From Diplonema japonicum (Eukaryota; Euglenozoa; Diplonemea; Diplonemida; Diplonemidae), in NCBI GenBank assembly GCA_964019335.1, contig OZ025681.1, positions 372,001 through 436,000 of the forward strand: DNA of 64,000 nt, in the 5' to 3' direction. This document shows, piece after piece, positions 21,139 to 30,084 of the stretch; within the stretch, counting starts at the first letter, position 1, and every line of letters begins with the position of its first letter. The position numbers and the translations under genes are program-made. Below the pieces are notes generated by a model, which was given only the letters and a program-made list of their open reading frames with translations, was not told the origin of the DNA and did not search any database.

Positions 21139-22644
21139 TCACCGCAACACAATGCGGAGTATATTTCCGTCTTGATCGCCTGCAAGAACGCAGGAATCCC
21201 TCCCCCCGTCCCCGCGCCCTGCGGCGGCGATGACATACACGTTGGTCGTCAGCCGTATCACCAAGTCAGTTGAGAAGAAGTCGTTCTCGTAGTTGACGAA
21301 GTGAATCTCGGGAGCGGTCGTCGCAGCACAGAAGTAAGATCCAAACGGCGCAGCGAGAAACACCCCAGTGGTCCATTTACTATCCGACGACGGGTACGCG
21401 TCCTGATAAGTAGGCAGCTCGGGGGAAAGGTCCCACAGCCGGATAGTCGAAGGATGCAACGCAAGAAGAAGAGAAGGCCTTGACAACGTAGACCCGAGCA
21501 TGGAAGGCGGTGTCCTTTGCGGTTGATCGGTAAGCTTACGAGATACACTGAGCTCAGAGTCGGAAAGGACGAGAATAGATGGGCAGTGCGTAAAACTGAT
21601 ACAAATACTGTCATTTGCATGTACCATGTTTAGAATTGCACCTTCACCTAGCTCTGGTGTTGCCTTTGTTAAGGTCAGACTGGTGACCTTAAGTTCGCAT
21701 ACGGAGCCGAAGACGTCCCCTACGAGAAGAGAAGTGTCATCTTGCGTGAACAAAAGGCTGGTGACGGTTGTCATGGTAGCTTGTTGGACGAGGGTGCCAA
21801 CAACGCAGTTCCACAGTAGTACCAAACCGTCGCGTCCGGAAGTTGCGATGTACTGACCTGAGTGGGAAATAACGGCGCAGAGAATTGCCTCGGAGTGTTT
21901 TTTCAACTGTTTCAGAATCGTCCCCGATTTGACGTGGCTCATGAACAACACGGAGTCGAACTTGCAGCATGAGAAGAACGTCCTCGGCCCCGACAGTCTT
22001 TGTTCGAATATTAAGCATTTTACTCGTCGTGGGTGGCCTAAGAGCCACTCCGTGTTGTAGGAACGTATTCTGTAGTCTTCTATTACCTTTTCGTCGCCTT
22101 TCTCAGAAGGGTGTTTCCATTGTGTGCCGTTGTCGACGCATAGGTCGTCGAGAGAGCTGATCGATAGGAAGAATGACTCGAACGCTTCCCATTTAACGGT
22201 TTGCTGTCCTTCCGTTGTTTTGAACATTTTCCCGACCGATTCTTCAGAATTCGCCCAGCCCATTTCGTTCCAGAACCTGCTGATCTCCTTCGTTTGAACA
22301 GTCCCTTGACAATCGACATCCAGTACCTCAAATATTCTTCGTAATGTGATGTTAGACAGTAGTGGGTGGTCCATGACGTCCATGTAGTTGCGGACCGACC
22401 GCTTGAATTCAACTAATATGTTCCTTCCCCTCGGTGTCTGTATTTTTCCCATCTGCTTGTTGTTTGGGGACGGGCACGTCAGGTCCTGCTTTGCAACCTC
22501 CAGGGCGTCGATTTCAAAATTGTCAACTGTCTGGCTCATTTGCCGTTCCTTGCTCAACTTGACCATTCGTCTCATGCTTGGTGACCCGGGGTCCAAACAT
22601 AACGTCCCGCTTGTTAGCGGTTCTTTTGAGGCCCCGCAGCCCAT
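21139..22644 (-). CDS. WD40-repeat protein with EF-hand-like motif and predicted N-myristoylation site
   Basis: Predicted 501 residues. The chosen start, 22644, gives MGCGASKEP, a textbook N-myristoylation context (Gly2) with an adjacent Cys3 that could be palmitoylated. The longer in-frame extension is only lysine-rich leader from A-tracts. Residues about 100-130 contain an EF-hand-like loop (DVDCQGTVQTKE). From about 200 to the end there are WD40-type blades (GQYIATSGRDGLVLLWNCV; HPSTIRLWDLSPE; DGNILRIVLR). Such proteins act as membrane-tethered scaffolds; partner unknown. A single exon is sufficient. WD40 assignment is firm, and calcium binding is uncertain. Confidence 0.75.
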   Translation of the reverse strand: MGCGASKEPLTSGTLCLDPGSPSMRRMVKLSKERQMSQTVDNFEIDALEVAKQDLTCPSPNNKQMGKIQTPRGRNILVEFKRSVRNYMDVMDHPLLSNITLRRIFEVLDVDCQGTVQTKEISRFWNEMGWANSEESVGKMFKTTEGQQTVKWEAFESFFLSISSLDDLCVDNGTQWKHPSEKGDEKVIEDYRIRSYNTEWLLGHPRRVKCLIFEQRLSGPRTFFSCCKFDSVLFMSHVKSGTILKQLKKHSEAILCAVISHSGQYIATSGRDGLVLLWNCVVGTLVQQATMTTVTSLLFTQDDTSLLVGDVFGSVCELKVTSLTLTKATPELGEGAILNMVHANDSICISFTHCPSILVLSDSELSVSRKLTDQPQRTPPSMLGSTLSRPSLLLALHPSTIRLWDLSPELPTYQDAYPSSDSKWTTGVFLAAPFGSYFCAATTAPEIHFVNYENDFFSTDLVIRLTTNVYVIAAAGRGDGGRDSCVLAGDQDGNILRIVLR

Positions 22645-22890
22645 TTTCTTCTTTCCCTCCCCCCCTTTTTTTTTAATTCGTATTTTCATTTTATCTTTTA
22701 TTGCGCTGCTTAACAAAGCCCAGTTTGGAGGTTATTGTGCGGGTTGCGGGTGAAAACCCTTTCTGACTAAAGGCAGAAGCACCAAATTTGCAAAAAAAAA
22801 GGGGGGGGTCCCCACTCCCAATTCGAACCGAGCTGCAAAAATACGAAAAAAAAATCGGGTCTTTACATTTCCGACGAAAGAAAAAAAAAA
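22645..22890. other. Short spacer upstream of WD40 gene
   Basis: The minus-strand leader just before the ATG is A/G-rich (AAAAAAAAGGGGGGAGGG, then AAAGAAGAAA). No other feature is seen. Confidence 0.4.
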
Positions 22891-23262
22891 CTCAAAGTAC
22901 AGGACAAGCCCCCCGCTAGAGGGCCGCCCTATGGGAGGGGGGTCTATCTGTTAATACTCCCCTTCTGGAGCATTGCTTTCATCCCGATTGAGGCCGTGAG
23001 CGTCTTGCGGAGTCGTGTGATGCGGTCCCGCTTGTAGTCGGCTTTCAATTCCATTAGCTTGTCGTGCGTGGAGCGGGTGGCGAAAATAGGCCTCCTGGAG
23101 AAACCAATCGCTGCCTTTCCTCCAATGGCGATGAGGGACTTCACTCTTTTTCTCTCGTCCGCTGGGAAGGGGCGTCGCTTCTTCCGTGCCCTGCATGCTG
23201 TGTTTATCTTTACGATGAGAGCTTTGATTCTGCGCGCCCTGTCTTCCAGCAGGCCTCCCAAA
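22891..23262 (-). mobile_element. Retroelement-like fragment R3 with H2 3' tail
   Basis: The minus-strand frame ending at 22944 encodes LLEDRARRIKALIVK..KKRRPFPADERKRVKSLIAI followed by GFSRRPIFATRSTHDKLMEL, homologous to the C-termini of R1 and R2. After the stop comes the H2 tail: on the plus strand CTCAAAGTACAGGAC and a hairpin GCCCCCCGCTAGAGGGC. A-tracts flank both ends (22880-22890 and 23261-23270), and the 5' part is absent. This copy links the R coding family to the H2 hairpin tail. Confidence 0.6.
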
Positions 23263-23356
23263 AAAAAAAAGAAGAAACTATAAAAAAGAAGAACAAAAAA
23301 AAAAAGAAGAAAAATAAAACCCCCTCTCGCTCTCCCCCCCACTTTCCATATTTCTG

Positions 23357-24202
23357 TTAGCTTATAGTACAAATTAGATTGTTTGTAATTTTTATGACCG
23401 ATTCGCCGGATGGCTTCACGAGCTTTTTCTCATGCGGTGGGTGGGAAGCAAGAGCAGCATCATCTACAGGGGCAACGGGGTGCTGTTGGCATTGCTCAGA
23501 AGAGGTGCTAGAAGTGGAAGAATCCTGCTGTTTGATGCTTTTCTTGATGTTATCCGCGCGTGCCCCAAGGCTCTTCAGAACTTGGGTGCTAGACGCCGTT
23601 CCTTCTGTCTTTACCTCCTTAGCACCGCCTTCCTGCTCTGCAAATGATGTGAGCGTGCTCGCCTGCTGTTTGATAAGGTCCAACATCTCAGTAAGCTTGA
23701 CTTCCTGCTGAAGCAAAATGTGTTCTTGTTCTTTTTCGATATGTTTCCTGTCTTCAAGCGCCAGTGTCATCTTGTCCACCTCTGACTTCCCTTCATCGAG
23801 TTCTACTGTTTTTTTCTCGACCAATTCGAGCAAGTAATTTACCTTTTTTTTTTTTTTTTTTTTGTTTTCTCCCGGTACCTGGTCTACTTTCTTCTTCAAC
23901 ACGGTCTCGGATTGCTCCAGTTGCTGTCCGACTATCGTTTTCTTTGCGGTATCAAGGTCTCGTTCGTAGTTTGCTACATCCTTTTTTTTTTTTTTTTTTT
24001 TTGGAAAAACTTTTTAGGGACATACGTCGCGGGCGGCCTTCACTTCGGCTTCACGGTAGACTAGCTCTTTCTTAAGGCATCCCAATTCTGATTCTCGGTC
24101 TTCTAGCTTTTGCTGCATGTCCGTGATGTGACCGGTCATCAACTGGCACCCATCGACACCCCTCTGCTCCAGCTGTGCCATCAGCTCCGGGCCGCTTTGC
24201 AT
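23357..24202 (-). CDS. Coiled-coil protein in three exons
   Basis: Joined model: exon 1 24202-24026, exon 2 23980-23879, exon 3 23842-23357, all phase 0, giving 254 residues. It begins MQSGPELMAQLEQRGVDG, followed by heptad-rich, charged helices (DMQQKLEDRESELGCLKKEL; DVANYERDLDTAKKTIVGQQ; LLELVEKKTVELDEGKSEVD) to about residue 150, then a Ser/Thr-rich tail. No membrane segment or catalytic domain. Introns are 45 nt (GTATGT..AAAAG) and 36 nt (GTACCG..AAAAG), each with an internal A-tract. Without splicing the frames break exactly at these sites. Start chosen at the ATG in CACCATGC after an A-rich leader. Function unknown; probably structural. Confidence 0.7.
23843..23878 (-). other. Intron 2 of coiled-coil gene (36 nt)
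   Basis: On the minus strand GTACCGGGAGAAAAC..A-tract..AAAAG, between KKVDQ and VNYLL. It is a multiple of three with no stop, so an unspliced lysine-rich isoform is formally possible. Confidence 0.6.
23981..24025 (-). other. Intron 1 of coiled-coil gene (45 nt)
   Basis: On the minus strand GTATGTCCC..A-tract..AAAAG, between codons for KAARD and DVANY. The 3' splice site is preceded by about 20 A residues in place of a pyrimidine tract. Confidence 0.7.
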
Positions 24203-24627
24203 GGTGTGCTGCGACCCTGCTCCTTTTAGGGGATTTTTGTTTTGTTTATTTTGTGTTTTTTTTTTTCTTTTTTTGGTGAATAAAGATAAAGAAAACGGGG
24301 AATACATCACCTGTCAGTCGCCTGACTATAACAAACAAGAATATCTTCGCCTCGCCTTCTTTTTTTTTTTTTTTTTTCTTTTTTTTTTTTCCTTCCTTTT
24401 TTTTTTTGGTCTTTTGTCATCATCAGGCGAGAGACACCCTTCAATGGCTCCTACTAGCGTTCCAGCAGGTTGGAGAGTACTTTTCCCCAGACCAGAATTA
24501 AAATGACGAAAGGGCAGGAGAGGAGGGAAACGAAACTTTTTTTTATAAGCCACGCACGGAATGGAAAGAAAAAGGAAAACAAACAATGAAGAAGAATGAT
24601 TCTGATCAAAGAAGGGAAAAAAAAGGA

Positions 24628-24666
<39 letters not shown>

Positions 24667-25014
24667 AAAAGAAAACACTGTTTTACCGAAAGGCCTAGGG
24701 CACTAACTCGGCTGGCTTTTTTTTCTTTTTTCTTTCTCCCTCTTCTTTCTTGAAGACAAGAACCATTTCTTTTTCAAAAATTAAAAAAAAGAAAAAGGAA
24801 AACAAGACTCCCTCCCCCCCTCTCCAGCAGCAGTCTTTTTCAGAATGGGTTTACAGTAAAATAACCACGACAGCAGCCTGTACCCAATTTCGACCCTTCG
24901 TGAATCGATTTTAGAAAAAGAAAAGATAAAAAAAAAGTCTTTGTTTACCTTTTTGCTAACGTTGCATAAAAGATTTTTTTTTCCCCCCCCAAAAAAAAAA
25001 TAAAATTCCTTTCC
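24203..25014. other. Spacer with A/T tracts
   Basis: Long T-tracts (24359-24377) and an A-tract (24631-24664). The 24420-24560 part is more complex but shows no conserved coding. It forms the leader of the coiled-coil gene and the 3' flank of the GH123-like gene. Confidence 0.4.
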
Positions 25015-26559
25015 CTAGGAAACGCAAATCTTGCTGATGGCGATGCGGGCCTGCTCAAACTGAACAGGATCGTCAGTGTGATCCGTGGGCGAGCGTACAA
25101 TCTTGTTGATGATGGACATGGTCTGAACCTTGTCCTTGGCCAACGCAAGCTTCAAGAGAACCACATCTTCCACAGCATCACGCTGCAGCAGAAGCCTAGC
25201 CGAAGGAACCGCCATACCGCCCACACCCGGGTACAGAAACTGCCCATCCCCATTCGCGAAAATATCAGTCCTCGGAGCCCAGATATAATTGGCAGGCGGG
25301 AAATCAGTCATGGGGCTGCCATTAATCCTCTTGATCGGGGTGTGCTTCGTACCGGGGTACGCGTTCCAAATATCGGTGGCGTAGTACAGCCAACCGTCGA
25401 CCTCATGCATGGCACCGTACCAGTAAAGCTGCCTGCCTTGTGTACGGTTGTGCTCGATGAACGTGTTGAGGTAATCCGCGCCAGACGGCTCGATACAGTG
25501 GTAAAGGAAGATCTGATGCCCGGCAGCCTGCCATGCTGTGGCCTGATTCAGCGTGTAGTACTGGTATTGAAGAACCCAAATATCAACGGGAAGATCAATG
25601 GGCATGTTTTTCCAGTTCAAAGCAGCGACGGTGCTGACCTTATCGCCCCATCGTGCCTTCACAGCACCGTACAATGCTCGAATGTTCGGCTCGCATGAGA
25701 TAGGCTGCTCGTCAAACCCGTACACGTAAGGTTTTGTGGTCCCGCCGAAAGCGAGGATTTTGTCAATAGTAGGTGCGATGGAGTTGATGGTGGCGTTGAT
25801 CCATTCGGGTGTGTAAGGGTTGGGGCATCCCGTGGGTGCCTGTCCGATCGCAGCGATGTTCAGTAGGTAGGCGCCGGTATTAATGAGATACTCATAGACG
25901 GTAAAATTGCTGTACGGAGCGGTCTTGTACAAAGAGTCCGGGGGAAGAAGCTGGTCGGTCATTAAATCGTAGAAATTCCGCGCGACGGTCTCGTTGTACG
26001 CTGGGCCGTACAACTGTTCAACTTTGGTTACGTCAAACGACCATATTTCGCCGAAGCTCTGGTGGACCTCGACGTTTGACGGAAGCGCCGCCATCCAAGG
26101 AACAACTGAAATGGGAATTTGAACATCTCCCACTGTTAGAACACCACCAACAGCGGGGTCGGTGATTCTAACGGACAACCATAATACAACAGGTTGGGAT
26201 TCGGTTATTTGAATGCCTTCTGCCGGGATTTCTAGTAAAGGGTCGCTTCTCCACCCTCCACCGCTGCCAGGGTATCTTGTAGTTGCCGTGCAGTTGACGT
26301 ACCCGACCTGGTACAGTTTGCTTGATGCTTCAACTGCCAGTGATACCGATGGTTTGAGCATTGTGGTGGTGGTGCTCATTACCATGATTTGGATATTCTC
26401 CCGTTCGCCTACCAAGCCTTCGAAGGCGATCTTGTCGGTTGACACTGCCTGGTGAGTCTCGCAGGTATCCTTCAGAAACAAACTTTGCGTGGCGGGGAGC
26501 ACGCACACATTCGCGCCCACCATACCTGCTAGCCCTAACAGTACATATAGTTGTTTCAT
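25015..26559 (-). CDS. Secreted GH123-like (DUF4091-type) glycoside hydrolase
   Basis: Predicted 514 residues. N-terminal signal peptide (MKQLYVLLGLAGMVGANVC). Residues about 25-160 form a beta-rich region. From about 165 onward is a TIM-barrel-like domain with YVYGFDEQP at about 278-286, containing an adjacent Asp283-Glu284 pair. That pair is the signature of the GH123/DUF4091 family, whose known members are beta-N-acetylgalactosaminidases acting by substrate-assisted catalysis. Many N-x-S/T sequons indicate secretory-pathway maturation. No membrane anchor at the C-terminus. The neighbour at 27291 is another secreted glycosidase. The family call is by motif and architecture, and substrate specificity is inferred only. 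The start is preceded by an A-rich leader. Confidence 0.65.
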   Translation of the reverse strand: MKQLYVLLGLAGMVGANVCVLPATQSLFLKDTCETHQAVSTDKIAFEGLVGERENIQIMVMSTTTTMLKPSVSLAVEASSKLYQVGYVNCTATTRYPGSGGGWRSDPLLEIPAEGIQITESQPVVLWLSVRITDPAVGGVLTVGDVQIPISVVPWMAALPSNVEVHQSFGEIWSFDVTKVEQLYGPAYNETVARNFYDLMTDQLLPPDSLYKTAPYSNFTVYEYLINTGAYLLNIAAIGQAPTGCPNPYTPEWINATINSIAPTIDKILAFGGTTKPYVYGFDEQPISCEPNIRALYGAVKARWGDKVSTVAALNWKNMPIDLPVDIWVLQYQYYTLNQATAWQAAGHQIFLYHCIEPSGADYLNTFIEHNRTQGRQLYWYGAMHEVDGWLYYATDIWNAYPGTKHTPIKRINGSPMTDFPPANYIWAPRTDIFANGDGQFLYPGVGGMAVPSARLLLQRDAVEDVVLLKLALAKDKVQTMSIINKIVRSPTDHTDDPVQFEQARIAISKICVS

Positions 26560-26741
26560 TTCTTTTTTTTTCTTCTTATTATGATATATACCTTTTTCTT
26601 TTTTAAAATAAAAAGAACGGGAAAAAGAAAATGGGGGAAAAGAGGTTCGGGGTGGGTTTTTTTTTTTTTTCTCCTATTGTGATGTCTCCGAAATTTTGTT
26701 TTTTTTTTTTTTAAATTTATGGTTAAATTTGTGGTTTTTCC

Positions 26742-26772
<31 letters not shown>

Positions 26773-27290
26773 TTCCCTGTTAAAGATTGATTCTCTTTTC
26801 CTCTTTTTTGGTTTTTCTTTTTTTTCTTTCCCCTCTCTCTTTTCTTTGTTTCCTTTCTCAAACGCCATCGTTTTAAAAAGAAAATTCAGACTGCTGAGAA
26901 AAGATTTAAAATATCACCTTTGTAAAAGGCGGAAAAAGTAAAAACTAGACATTTATGGTCGCGTTTTCGCGCTCACCAGCTAGTCCTCCGGTTTCCCGCC
27001 AAAAAAAGGGGGGAGGAGGGTCGAGCTGGGAGATCTAAAGAAGAACGAGAATCAGCAGGGGGGGGGGGGAAAAAAAGAAGAAGAAAAAAAAAAAGAAAAA
27101 AGCGAAAAAAGAAAAATCTCCCGAGTTTTAACAAAACGAGAGAAACGAATACGGAAGTTTATCGAAAAACAGGAACACAAAAAAAAAAAAAAAAGAGGGA
27201 GAGGGGAGGGGGGGGGTAACGTTGAAAAAAAAATGCTTATAAAAAAAAAAACACACACGAAACCCGTAAAAGAAAAAAAAAAAACGATGC
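26560..27290. other. Homopolymer-rich spacer between the two glycosidase genes
   Basis: T-tracts at 26656-26670, 26700-26712 and 26747-26774, A- and G-tracts at 27058-27240. Only low-complexity Lys/Phe reading frames; no gene. Confidence 0.45.
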
Positions 27291-28910
27291 CTAACGCAGA
27301 GGAGCACCGCTCACAATTCCAGGGGCAGCAGCGCCACCCTGGTTGGCCGACAGGAGGGTGCACGACTTGTCAGCACCGAAAACGAAAACCGAGCAAAGGG
27401 GAGTGGTCCTAGCAATGCTGCAGCAGTTCTGGAGATTGGTGTTCTTGGTCACACCGAGAGTAATGCTGGGAACAATCTTGTACGCAAAGTTCTCATTGAA
27501 GCTGCAACCCGTGGGTGCAGGCGTCCTCGAACAGTTGTACAGCCCCACCCTTGCAAGCACAGGGGTGGCAGCGGACTGGGTAACGTTGAGCACGAAGGTG
27601 TTTCCGGTAGTCCGTGCGCTGAGGAAGTGAATACGCTTGTGCCCCACACTGATCCCGTTCCCCGAGGATTTCCCGTCAACCGATGTTTCAAAGGCACGGA
27701 TGGCCTGCCCGTTGGTCTGGTCCTCCATGATGACAACCCTGTCCACCTCCGCACCGCTGGGGATCTTCAGTGTCACAGTGCTGCCCACCGGCTGCACCAC
27801 CTCCACAACAGGTGTGCTGTAGCACGCACGCAGCCAGTCGCCGAACTCCTGGTACCTCTGAACGTGGTCCGGACGGAGGACTCCTTCTTGTGTGGGTGTC
27901 CAGTCAAGCAGCAAGTTCGCGTTGGAGCCCACGCTGTCGTGGTAGATGGACACAAGCTCCTCAAGCGACTTCGGGACGTCGCCAGCGTTGTAGAACCAGC
28001 ACCCGCCGTACGGTGCACGCTCACCGTGCTTGGCGCCGCTCTTTGGGGTCTGGAAGCATGTGTCGGCCTCACCGGGAACGAACTCTGCTCCTGTCGGGCT
28101 GCCTGCACCTGCGTCGAGACTGTTGGCAGACATGGACCAGAAGGGGTACGGCATGTGCCCGCTCTCAGTGCCACCCCATCTCACGAGGTTCTTGTTGGGG
28201 GGCGGTCCTTGGAAGGCAACGGCCCTTGGCTGCAGCTCGGCAAGGAGGTTGGTGATGAGCTCCTCCGTGCCCGCCGGGTAGCCGCCGTCGAACCACACCT
28301 CTGCAAGCTCCCCGTAGTCGGTCCACAGCTGGCGGAGGTTGGTGAGGAGGATCTTGGTGTACTGGTCCTGCGTGATGACGGCCTGCCCGGGGTAGTGGTT
28401 GGACTGCACGACACCCTTCACCACGTTCAGGAAGGCGTTGTTCATGGCACCGTGGTAGAAGCCGGGGCGGATGTCGTACTTCTTGCACATTGCGACGAAC
28501 TCTGCAGCGATGTCGCCCTTCCCGTCTTTCCAGGGCGACGCCTTTACAGAGTAGTTCCACACGAAGCCGTTGTACTCAGGGAATGCAGTGTTCGAGGGGA
28601 AGGTGTTGAAGCCACACCCGTGCGACACAACAAGCACAGCGTGCTTCGAGCCGTATGAGCTCAACGCCTGGATCCACTGCTCCACTGTTACGTTCGTGGG
28701 AGCAAAGGTCGAAGGGGGAGGAAGCATGCTGTAGGGGCCTGTGGTGTTGGCGTTGCCCTCAAGCATAATGTCACCGATTCCACAACCCTCGAAGGTCCCC
28801 ATGTTGAAGTGTCCAATGTTAGTCAGTTCGTCAGCAGTCCACTGCAGCTGGTCGGCAGTTGGTTTGGGCAGCTGGCACAGTGCCAGTGCGGTGATCGCGA
28901 CTGTGAGCAT
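27291..28910 (-). CDS. Secreted GH29 alpha-L-fucosidase with PAN-like C-terminal module
   Basis: Predicted 539 residues. Signal peptide MLTVAITALALCQLPKPTAD. The catalytic barrel (about 25-400) shows HAVLVVSHGCGF (family block, normally HHDGF-like), KYDIRPGFY, and ELAEVWFDGGYP with the expected nucleophile Asp208. NANLLLDWTPTQEGVLRPDH is the family's conserved LLLN-like block. A beta-sandwich follows, then a Cys-rich tail (LQNCCSIARTTPLCSVFVFG..CTLL) like a PAN/apple module. The enzyme should remove terminal alpha-fucose from glycans. The start at 28910 gives the signal peptide directly; the longer in-frame extension passes through A- and T-tracts and is discarded. Single exon. GH29 membership is firm and linkage specificity unknown. 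Confidence 0.85.
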   Translation of the reverse strand: MLTVAITALALCQLPKPTADQLQWTADELTNIGHFNMGTFEGCGIGDIMLEGNANTTGPYSMLPPPSTFAPTNVTVEQWIQALSSYGSKHAVLVVSHGCGFNTFPSNTAFPEYNGFVWNYSVKASPWKDGKGDIAAEFVAMCKKYDIRPGFYHGAMNNAFLNVVKGVVQSNHYPGQAVITQDQYTKILLTNLRQLWTDYGELAEVWFDGGYPAGTEELITNLLAELQPRAVAFQGPPPNKNLVRWGGTESGHMPYPFWSMSANSLDAGAGSPTGAEFVPGEADTCFQTPKSGAKHGERAPYGGCWFYNAGDVPKSLEELVSIYHDSVGSNANLLLDWTPTQEGVLRPDHVQRYQEFGDWLRACYSTPVVEVVQPVGSTVTLKIPSGAEVDRVVIMEDQTNGQAIRAFETSVDGKSSGNGISVGHKRIHFLSARTTGNTFVLNVTQSAATPVLARVGLYNCSRTPAPTGCSFNENFAYKIVPSITLGVTKNTNLQNCCSIARTTPLCSVFVFGADKSCTLLSANQGGAAAPGIVSGAPLR

Positions 28911-28929
28911 GGTTTTTTTTGTTTCCCCT

Positions 28930-28964
<35 letters not shown>

Positions 28965-29015
28965 AGTGAACTTGTTGAACCGGGGGAAAAAAAAAGAAGT
29001 AAGAAACGAGAAAAG

Positions 29016-29047
<32 letters not shown>

Positions 29048-29962
29048 AACGGGGAAATAGAAAACGGGGAAGCAAGCCGATGGTAGAAGGGGAGGTGGAA
29101 AAACAAAATACTGTAGAGACGAATACCCAACCGGCATTTTCTGTAAGGACATGATTGGTGCCCGGGGTCTTGAGCCTCATGAACCCATCCCGCTGATCGT
29201 TGATGACCTTAACTGCTATACAACGGATCCCTTCTTGGAGATAGTGTTCTCCCGGTAAGCCCCTCAGCTAAAAATATTCCGGAGGGGGGAAAAAAAACCC
29301 GGATATTCTTCTCTTCCAGATTCTTTCGTTTTTAAATTTCTCGCAACAGGTTTCAACACATACAAACAAAAAAGCGCCAGAACTGTCTTTTTCCATATTT
29401 CTTTCTTTTTTTTTTGTAGAAAAATAAGAAAATTAAGACATTCTGCTAAAAACTAAAAGCAGCCCCAGCTTACAAGCTACTTGAGTGCTTTCTTTTCACC
29501 ATTTTTCCCTTTTTTTTTTTTCCTTTTCTCTTTTTTTTTTTATGCTCGGTTGTGCAAAGTTGTTTAAAACTAGTAGAGTGAAGCAGTTGAAATGAAAATG
29601 AAGAGCGAAGTAAAGAAAAAGAAAGAGAAAGAAAAGGAAAGGAAAAAGAAAAGAAAAAGAAAAAGAAAAAGGTGATTAAAAAGGTTTAAAGAAAAAAAAG
29701 AAAAAAAAAGAAAGAATCACTCAACATGGGCTGGCGTCCGCCCTTATATTTGGCTTCACCCGACGTCGGGGGGGTGCCAGTAATGTATCAACAACAAGAA
29801 TATAAAAAAAAAGAAAAAAAAAAGATCGGAAAAAAAAAAAAGAAATTTCCAAAGCATCCATTCCACTATAAAAAAAAAAGATTTTCTTCGATTTTTCCCC
29901 CCCCTTTTTCTTTCTGTTCTTTTTTTGATGATGAGAGGGGGGGGGGTGGAAAAAAATGAGAT

Positions 29963-29998
<36 letters not shown>

Positions 29999-30084
29999 AA
30001 AAAAAAGAGACATTTAAGGGTACCTGCGGTATGTGGCAGGACGCCTGACAAAAAAAAAAAAAAAAACCAGACATCCCCCTCTTC
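28911..30084. other. Spacer with A-, T- and G-tracts and an H3 module
   Basis: Upstream of the fucosidase are T- and A-tracts (28930-28962, 29018-29045). A purine-rich stretch lies at 29590-29715. A block at 29714-29780 is unique but has no clear gene. The H3 module is at 30008-30050. No coding evidence. Confidence 0.45.
30008..30050 (-). repeat. H3 hairpin module, truncated copy
   Basis: GACATTTAAGGGTA, then CCTGC..GGCAGG arms, then ACGCCTGAC. A-tracts lie immediately on both sides. Same orientation as copies at 869, 36428 and 59749. Confidence 0.6.
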
